47,048 bases of DNA. Origin: Amoebophrya sp. AT5.2. Its lineage: Eukaryota > Sar > Dinophyceae > Syndiniales > Amoebophryaceae. Location: assembly GCA_005223375.1 (NCBI GenBank), contig RXOD01003840.1, forward strand, positions 1 to 47,048. Reading direction: 5' to 3'. A program made the position numbers and the translations under genes. This document shows, piece by piece, positions 40,232-47,048 of the stretch. The notes under the pieces are model-generated. The model was not told the DNA's origin. It made no database searches and was given only the letters and a program-made list of their open reading frames with translations. Position 1 is the stretch's first letter, and each line of letters starts with the position of its first letter.

Positions 40232-43200
40232 ATGGTGAACCGACATACCTCGCTTGCGTTTCTTTTTCTGCTGGATGCGCTCCACGATGTCGCGGGTGTC
40301 GGTGTGCAGTCGTTCAAGCGTCTGCGGCCACGATCCTTTCTGGCCCGCTTTTGGCCGGCCGCGGATCTGCCGCCTTGGTACGAGCAATCGAACCAACAGC
40401 AGCTGGTGCACCAGCTGCAGCAGCGGCAGCAGGGCGTCGACGCTGACTTTCCCACGGAGGTGGAGGTAGATGCTGAAGACTCTTTCTCTTCGACTTCCGG
40501 TGGAATTTCGGATTCCGAGGCCAGCAGGTCGGTTCTGTTCCACACCCTGAGCGGGCGGACAGTCGCCGTTCCAAGTGGTTCCACGGGCGTGGAGGCGAAG
40601 GAGCTCGTGGCGAAAGCGCTGGGTATTGACGAAGTGCGGCAAAGACTAAGCTTGCAGTTGACCACTTCTTCGAGCAGCACAGCAAGTTCTGAAGGTGAAC
40701 AGTTAAAGCAGGTTCAGATTTGCGACTCGGACGTGCTGGACGTTGTCGCGGTGGCCGACTTCGGGGAACGAGGGCCAGGGGAGCGCCACGATGTCACGCT
40801 CACGCGGCTCCAGAGGAGTCGCCCCACGGAGCCCGAACGGCGCATTGCGAAAGCAGCTACCGTCATCCTTTTCCGAGCTCCAGAAGGGGAGACCAGGGGG
40901 ACCGTCGTGGTGCAGAAGCGCACTCTGCTACTGACTGGATCAACGAATCGCACCGCCCGCCTGTGGGACGTCGACAGGTGCCGACTGCTGCAAACGTTCG
41001 AGGGCCACACACAGACGGTCGGTAAGACCTGCTTCCTGCCGGCTTGCGGTTGCAGTGAAGTAGCAGGTGACCGTCCGGCTCGTCTTGACAGCGTCAATAA
41101 CGCAACATCGGAGCAGGTGGATCCAGTTCCGCCAGCGACAACTAGTGCCAGCAGCTCAGCCTCAGACACAAACACAAAAACGCCTTCAGCAGGTTTAGCC
41201 CCGGAACCAGGTGGAAGTAGACTCGGTGTACTTCGCGTGGCAACCCAGGCTTGGAACGGCACCACACGAGTGTGGAACGCAAAGACGGGACAGTGCGAGA
41301 TGCTCCTCGATTCTAGGTTCTGGTTGGACGAGGGGAGCGTCAATCCGGAAAGCTACTGGACGCGCGTTCTTTCCGACGACGGTAAAATTATGCTCACTGT
41401 GTCGGACACGGAGTCACACCTGGTCGCGTGGGACATAAGCCCGGGGAACGACTGTCCCAAATTCTATCGGCGTCCGGAAAGCGGAAGCTGTTGCAATGGT
41501 GTTCGCAGAAAGAAAAGCCGGGTGAATTTTATGTCTTCAAACAGTACGCATACGCAAATTGGCGGGGTGGGCTCCGGGTCCGCCGGGACAAGCACGGATA
41601 ACTCCACAATGAGCACTTGCAGTCCGCACAAGAACCGAATAATCCAAGTGTTCGACACTTCCCTCGCTCTCATGTGCCGGAGACCCTTTGCGGGAATCAC
41701 ATTGTTTGGGTTGGGTGGCCGGGGTCGACAGCATCGAGGGAGCGGTACTGCATCAACGGATCAGCTTGACGATCTGCAGCCCCGGCTGCATCGGCTTCCG
41801 GAGATGGTTTATGCCATCGACGAAGAAATGCGGGTGTTCGCTTGGAACTTTACCACCGGGTGTCTACTGCAGAAGTTGTGTGCCGGTGATGTGGAAGTGG
41901 ATGTGTGGCCAGTAACGCTCGCGATGCAGAATTTGACCTTGGCTGCGGGGGGGATAGAGGCGGCGCAAATAGCCAGAAGGTCGTCGCAACCGCCTTATTG
42001 GTGGTCAGATGCTGAAGACGCGCAAGGCCGCGGCGTAGAAGAAGGCAGCGAAGCAGCCGTGTTTTTCGCGCCCCCGCAATCAGAATGGCGTGAGCCCGAT
42101 GAAGACGTCGATCATGTTGAAGGGTACCATTTTACTGTCCACGAGAATTCGGTTTCGGAATCCGACGCTACCCGCGAGGAGATGCTATCCGACGAGGAAG
42201 AGGAAGAGGTCGCGCAACATCAAAAGGTAAAGGAAGTTTTCCAACAGGAGGAACAGCAGGATGTTGATGATCATGACAACAACACGAACGAAGTGGAAGG
42301 CGAGGACACCAGCGCAGCACGTCGACGGCGGTTGGCACGCCAACAGCGCGCCTGCGACGCTTCGTGTCTCCACAACCTAGTCGCGGAAGTTTTCAAGAAG
42401 AGGCAAAGTGCGGCATCGAGCTCGGCAGAAGGCGCGGAGCCTGCTCTCGAGGACGGCTCATCGCCACTACATCCAGATTGTTTCCTTGACCATGACGTGC
42501 AGGACTGCCGCTACTTTTCCGGTTGCGACGAGACGCTGCTGCTGACGACAAGCAACAAAGCCGCCGCGATTTGGAACACGGAGTCGGGGAAACTAGTGGC
42601 CGCAGTCGAGCTGCGGCTGCGCACAAACAACTCCGCCCAGTCCGGTAGTGATCATGCTCGCCGAGGGGCCCAACAGCGGGCGGAAAACGATCGACCAGAC
42701 GCTAGGGAAGCGCCGAAGGCAGGAGAAGACGTGGGCGGTACCGACGGAAAGAACAAGAAACTTGTACTTGATGGCTCTGGGTCCTGCGAATGGGCTGCCT
42801 GGTGGGAAGAACACCTGCAATCTTTGGATAACGCCATGATTGCCGGTGGGTGTTTTTCGAGTTGCGGCACGAAGTGCTTGCTGCAGCTGCTTGTCGTCAG
42901 TCCGTCGGCAACAAAATTCAAAGTCGGGTCGCAAAACAACGCGGAGATGATCACGTGGAACTTTCGCAGAAGTTCCGTGAGCAGCTCTTCGTCTTCGCGA
43001 GCCGAAGATGACCACGTGCATACTCGCGTTCTGGACGTCTCCACAGCGCCCAGCTTCACACGCGCCCATATGACTCCCCGTGGGAGACACCTCGAGCTGA
43101 AAATCCCAACTCGGAAGCAACCTGAAATTCTTGAGCAGCAGGCTGGTACGGACAGGACGATGGGTTCAGTTGTTCCACCTGGTGTAGTTGTAGACCAAGG

Positions 43201-44548
43201 TTTGGGCGGGGAGGGGGAGGACGAGGAGCCCATGGTTGGAGAAGCTCCAGCAGCCCCTGCGCGAGGACGAGAACAAGCGCAAGCCGAAGCCGAAGCGCAA
43301 CCTGGTTATCTTCTAGATCAGGTGTATCGTGCCAGCGGCACGACTCTCCGCGCGCTGAGTCCGCACGGGACGCGGGCGCTCTTCCAGCTGGAGGGCGATG
43401 CTCGCTCCCGTTCGGGATCGTCCTCGAACCGCGGGAGCCTCCTGTGCATCACGACTCCGTCCTCTGCTCCGCCATCGTGTTCCGGGATAGTGGGCGGTGG
43501 TGGGCAGGAGTCGATGCGCCGCGACGAAGAGGTCGTCGGACGCGGGGCAGAAGAGCTTCATAGGCGGCGTGCGTCCACCTTGTCGCCGGAGGAGCCAATC
43601 GTCCTCGCGGCGCCGGAGGACACGTGGTACAAGCGAACGGTCGGTTGGGTGCAGGTCGCCGGTTTTGCAAACGACTACATCGTCGCGCAGCCGCAGCTGT
43701 CGCGCCGACTGCTGGTGTGGGACGCGACCACCGGGGAATTTCACGGGTATCTCGACGGACACCAAGACAGGGTGAACACGATGGCATGCTTGTGAGCGGG
43801 CGTCGCTGTATGCAGCTGTTGTTCTTGTTTCAGTCACGGGGACGGGGGCAGGGTGTTCTTCTTGTTCCACTTTGCTTTTCTGATTGCTGATTTGTGCAAA
43901 TTATGAACCATCATGCGAACAACTCTTAGCCTCGAAGCCGCATCTCTAAATGGTAGAGGCTGTGGCGCAGAGTTACGTTGCACAGTTATCGATTAATGTA
44001 CGAGCAGCGAAGATGAAAACCAGGCTTTGGTATCATTTCTGCTCCTTCTGTTGTAGCTTCTGCAAAAATCAAAATGTTGAATTTCAAACTGCACAACAGG
44101 ATTTAGATAGAGCTTTTGCATTTCAACATCGGAGGATCACGTGACACCGGCAAAGGCACACTATTTGCGGGTCTATGACGCAGTCTGCGACAGTATTAAT
44201 AATACTTCGAAACGCGACGCCGCCCGTAGTGCAGAGGGTTTGGTCCGCGACAAAGTTCTGCATTTTCCGATGGATCGAGAGAACCGAGCCCTACGGTTGC
44301 GGTCCGAAGATGCGGTGTCGTACGAGTTCTATTTTTGGGTAAGATTTTCGTTTCCCGAAATCGGTTTTATCCTTTCCTTGTGAGCATCACCTTCACCTCT
44401 GGCGTTCTTGTTGATTCAGACTTCCATTCCGGACGCACGAGTAGAGGTGGCTCGCCGCTCCCATGCATGCAAAAGACGAGGTGGAGGTCGAGAGGGCGTC
44501 AGGGTCAGGCAGTCCAGCCTCAGCACATGCACAGAACCAAATCATTAG
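40232..44548 (+). CDS. Ubiquitin-like plus WD40-repeat protein, about 1304 aa (3 exons)
   Basis: Exons 40232-43791, 44113-44338 and 44420-44548 give an uninterrupted frame of 1305 codons. Donors are GTGAGC and GTAAGA. The acceptor at 44112 (ATAGAG) is weak and the least certain point; the one at 44419 (GATTCAG) is good. Near residues 90-165 is a ubiquitin-like pattern (FHTLSGRTVAVPSG, AKELVAKALGI, RQRLSLQL), a fold often found ahead of repeat domains in dinoflagellate proteins. WD40 blades follow: TGSTNRTARLWDVDRCRLLQ with GH (about 231-263), NGTTRVWNAKTGQ (about 340), FAWNFTTGCLLQKL (about 540), TSNKAAAIWNTESGKLVA (about 775) and RRLLVWDATTGEFHGYLDGH (about 1155-1180). Long acidic and Ser-rich inserts separate them. 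The second exon would supply the last blade (ISTSEDH...LRVYD). It probably acts as a protein-interaction scaffold; no partner can be named. Confidence 0.75.
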
Positions 44549-44617
44549 GAGGCAGAAGAGAACTACAACTACTACTATACTTGCGCATCATCCATCGGCA
44601 TTGACGCAAATAAATCG

Positions 44618-46318
44618 ATGACGCAACCTACTACTTGCGCCCCCGGGGACTGGGTCGTGCTGCGTGATTTCAGATCCACCGGCTTCCCGGCGGCCGACTA
44701 CGACCTCGGAGACCCCCTGCCCGGGCAACTGGGCGTCCTGCTCGCACTTCAGGATGCTGACAACGCAATCGTCCGCCTGCTACACCGGGACCCGGGGTTT
44801 TTCACGACCGACACCCACACCGAGGACCTGCGTGCTGCTGCTCTGAACAACATGAGTGTAGTTCCGGCTCTGCCCGACTGCGTCTTGCCTTTACGCGTCC
44901 TGCAGAGGATCCACGTGCAGGAGCTGTTTGTGAACCTCGCCGCGTTCAGGGGCTACGTGGAGATCACAGACAATACTTGCGGGGCGGCAATGCTCACGGG
45001 CGCCTTCAACGCCCTGCACAAACTGGACGCGAGCGGCGACCCCAATCAGCAGGAAATTTGCGGACGACCTGCGGGAGCAACGAATGCCGCGGATGAATTG
45101 CAGCCGGCGCGCGGGGGGTACTGGCCGACCAACTTCAACGTGCTCGGCAGGAATGGAAAGTGGCGAACGGACGTTGATAGTCTCACAACTACTACTACAG
45201 TGGGCAGCGGGGCGGCGTTAACTTCAACATCGAGCCAGAGTTGCAGTCGTCGTCGGGTATCTGCTGCAGATCCGCAGGGGTTCCCTCATCAGCAAATACC
45301 TGCGCCTTGGGGCAGCGCCGATGTAGAGGGAAGCTCGGCGGCGAGTGACGAGGGCAAGCAAGGCATGGCTCGTCGTCCGGAGAAACGAAGTGATCTCGTC
45401 GAGCGCGGAATCTCGCAGAAGACGGCAGGAGAAGCCGTCTCAAGTTCATCTAGGTCTTCGGCGGCAGTGGCAATTGTCTCAGTGCCGCTATCTCTATCTG
45501 TTGGCGGCTCGTCCGTGGGTACGGCGAAGGGGACGACCGTGGTGCAAAAGCCAAGAAAAATACCAGGAGCAGATGCAGACGTACAGCAAGCCGACCAAGA
45601 CGAGAGAACGAGCAAGAAAGCACCGAAGAGCCTGAAGTGGGGACTTCGCCAGCTGCACGCCGTGGCGGCGGCATCGCTGGAGCACACCAACGCGCGGCTC
45701 CAGAAGGTGGGTGGCGCGGCCGCGACGCCCGTCGTGCAGCAGCGTGCGAAGAGGCTGGAGAAAGCGGTGGAAGAGTTGCTCGACGACTTCGACCCCTGCA
45801 CGTGGAGTATCGGCAATCTAGAGGTGGAGCAAGTGGTGGAAAAATGGAAAGGCGTGAAGCAGTCGGTGCTCGCGAGCCGAAACGTGTTGCTGGACACACC
45901 GGATCTGCTCTGGGAAGCGCTGCGGAAGGCGGTTATAGGGGAACGACGAGGAGGAGGAGGACCAGGACCTGCAACTGCTACAACTGGTTCTGCCCCAACC
46001 AGCAACGCGACAATATCCAGCAACCAGACCACGAAAATTCTAAACGGAAATCCCGCACCAATGCCAGTGTGCTGGTCGGATTCGACGCAATTTCTGTTCC
46101 ACTGCCACGGGGTGTTGTCTGGTACGTACTTCGGCCACTTTGCGCTGATTTTCGCGATGGTGGAATACTCCGCTGAAGATTCGCGACACCGGCAGGTCCT
46201 GACCGCGCGAAGCTACCAAGGGCCGCGCCATTGGATTTCCGTGGAGATGATGCACAAGTGGATTTACGGCTTGAAATTCACTGGATACGAAATACGGATG
46301 CTGTGCAAGAAAAAGTAA
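44618..46318 (+). CDS. Orphan protein, 566 aa
   Basis: ATG at 44618, 69 nt after the WD40 gene's stop; intronless as called. The N-terminal ~170 residues look folded: PGDWVVLRDF and PGQLGVLLALQDADNAIVRLL suggest a small beta-barrel of the SH3-like or HERC/MIB-like type, followed by VLQRIHVQELFVNLAAF. A Ser/Thr-rich disordered middle (about 190-330) leads to a helix bundle (WGLRQLHAVAAASLEHTNARL, then KRLEKAVEELLDDFD). The last 80 residues (HGVLSGTYFGHFALIFAM, WISVEMMHKWIYG) look globular and end in CKKK. A GT at 46315 could instead be a donor leading to downstream sequence, but no acceptor keeps the frame. I recognise no family. Confidence 0.6.
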   Translation: MTQPTTCAPGDWVVLRDFRSTGFPAADYDLGDPLPGQLGVLLALQDADNAIVRLLHRDPGFFTTDTHTEDLRAAALNNMSVVPALPDCVLPLRVLQRIHVQELFVNLAAFRGYVEITDNTCGAAMLTGAFNALHKLDASGDPNQQEICGRPAGATNAADELQPARGGYWPTNFNVLGRNGKWRTDVDSLTTTTTVGSGAALTSTSSQSCSRRRVSAADPQGFPHQQIPAPWGSADVEGSSAASDEGKQGMARRPEKRSDLVERGISQKTAGEAVSSSSRSSAAVAIVSVPLSLSVGGSSVGTAKGTTVVQKPRKIPGADADVQQADQDERTSKKAPKSLKWGLRQLHAVAAASLEHTNARLQKVGGAAATPVVQQRAKRLEKAVEELLDDFDPCTWSIGNLEVEQVVEKWKGVKQSVLASRNVLLDTPDLLWEALRKAVIGERRGGGGPGPATATTGSAPTSNATISSNQTTKILNGNPAPMPVCWSDSTQFLFHCHGVLSGTYFGHFALIFAMVEYSAEDSRHRQVLTARSYQGPRHWISVEMMHKWIYGLKFTGYEIRMLCKKK

Positions 46319-47048
46319 ACAACAAAGATAGATAGACGTCGTCGCTATATTCAATGGGAATTGAAGTAGTTGAAGATGGCAGTGCACTTTCTCGCACTCC
46401 GAGGAAGAAAAGAAAGTAGCCAGACGCAGTGAACCTCACTGAAAGTGACAAGAACGATTCTCAATCCATGTGGACAATTCTTGATTTTGATGATAAATAA
46501 TGAGCGGCCGGAAAAAATCGGGACGGCACTAGGTATGGGCCGCGGGGGTGACTCGCTATCTATGGGCGACGGTCAAATGTACGTGCTGGCGGTGTTTCGT
46601 CGCACTCGTGGAGGTTTCTTTGTGTTTGATACCTTGCGGAATCCCGCGACCTCACGACTCGACGTGAATAATCAGTGATTTGCGGTTGGCTGATGTTGCG
46701 TACAGGCGAAGATGCAGAATGGGACCTGCATTCGGTTTCTGTCGTCGTGTTGCTTTTGCGAGAGTAGTTACAGAGTGCCCGTTCATATTCGATTGTTGAT
46801 TTTTTTCAGTTTGATATGTGCGTGTATCTTCGATGTTGAACCCCCTCGTTCGTCCGACTCCGCGGTAGTTGTGCATCGTCGCTGTCGGAGATAAGCGAGT
46901 CCGTGGTGTTGGCGCTGCGATGAATATATCGATCGAGAATGTAGTGAAGATGATGATGAACCACAGGAATTTGGTACAACTGTAAATTAAAATTTGGGAT
47001 TAAATTTATAGATTTTGACCATTCTGGAGAGCAAACCAAACAGAACAG
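46319..47048. other. Terminal spacer, with one doubtful exon
   Basis: AT-rich sequence to the window edge. The only notable frame is 46445-46678, listed separately. From 46680 on I see no coding sequence, RNA gene or repeat. Confidence 0.4.
46445..46678 (+). CDS. Doubtful exon or gene fragment
   Basis: The frame reads CGQFLILMINNERPEKIG and later DGQMYVLAVFRRTRGGFFVFDTL, which looks like globular protein. It has no ATG at its 5' end and no phase-compatible acceptor linking it to the gene at 44618. A TGAG just before 46505 could be an acceptor in the right frame for a phase-0 donor, but the visible donor is phase 2. It could be a 3' exon of that gene under different splicing, or an unrelated fragment. 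Confidence 0.3.
   Translation: MTRTILNPCGQFLILMINNERPEKIGTALGMGRGGDSLSMGDGQMYVLAVFRRTRGGFFVFDTLRNPATSRLDVNNQ

Noticed and set aside
43834..43913. Alternative short last exon for the WD40 gene (acceptor at 43833, 42-nt intron)
   Set aside because: Phase fits, but it would encode a hydrophobic tail with no WD40 features; the exon at 44113 gives a better final blade. It cannot be fully excluded without transcripts.

Overview
This is a nuclear genomic window from a eukaryote. It contains GT-AG introns, a PP1 phosphatase, a NOP16-like ribosome-biogenesis factor, a karyopherin and 12-TM carrier proteins. Coding sequence is GC-rich with GC-rich third positions, while introns and spacers are AT-richer. 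Every gene I can support lies on the plus strand, several neighbours are only 24-69 nt apart, proteins are long and full of low-complexity inserts, and one gene appears to carry a ubiquitin-like domain in front of WD40 repeats. Together these point to an alveolate, most likely of the dinoflagellate lineage (for example a compact syndinian-type genome). That assignment is inference; no exact dinoflagellate spliced-leader sequence was found.

Layout. 3-2112: 3' part of an unknown coiled-coil protein. 3031-3739: two-exon NOP16-like gene. 4336-10452: very large importin-beta-family gene, probably importin-11-like. 11331-16331: membrane protein with a divergent, apparently degenerate GT2 glycosyltransferase-like core. 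17588-18652: PP1 catalytic subunit. 20328-22952: orphan with a signal peptide. 23890-27945: 1351-aa orphan. 28011-28618: small three-exon orphan. 28643-31730: MFS transporter in three exons, whose stop codon lies inside an inverted-repeat structure extending to 32047. 33335-36250: three-exon coiled-coil/disordered protein. 37389-39620: second MFS transporter. 39875-40201: possible small gene with a 30-nt intron. 40232-44548: ubiquitin-like plus WD40 protein. 44618-46318: orphan. 46445-46678: doubtful exon. The spacers hold no tRNA, rRNA or other RNA gene that I can recognise.

The genes do not form a pathway; they are a mixture of housekeeping, transport and lineage-specific proteins. The most unusual structures are the inverted-repeat element whose arm resembles the C-terminal codons of the MFS gene (31692-32047), the glycosyltransferase-like protein lacking expected active-site residues, and the very tight same-strand gene junctions, which suggest polycistronic transcription or trans-splicing. 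Exon joins marked 'phase-consistent' were checked by hand for reading-frame continuity; none is supported by transcript data.
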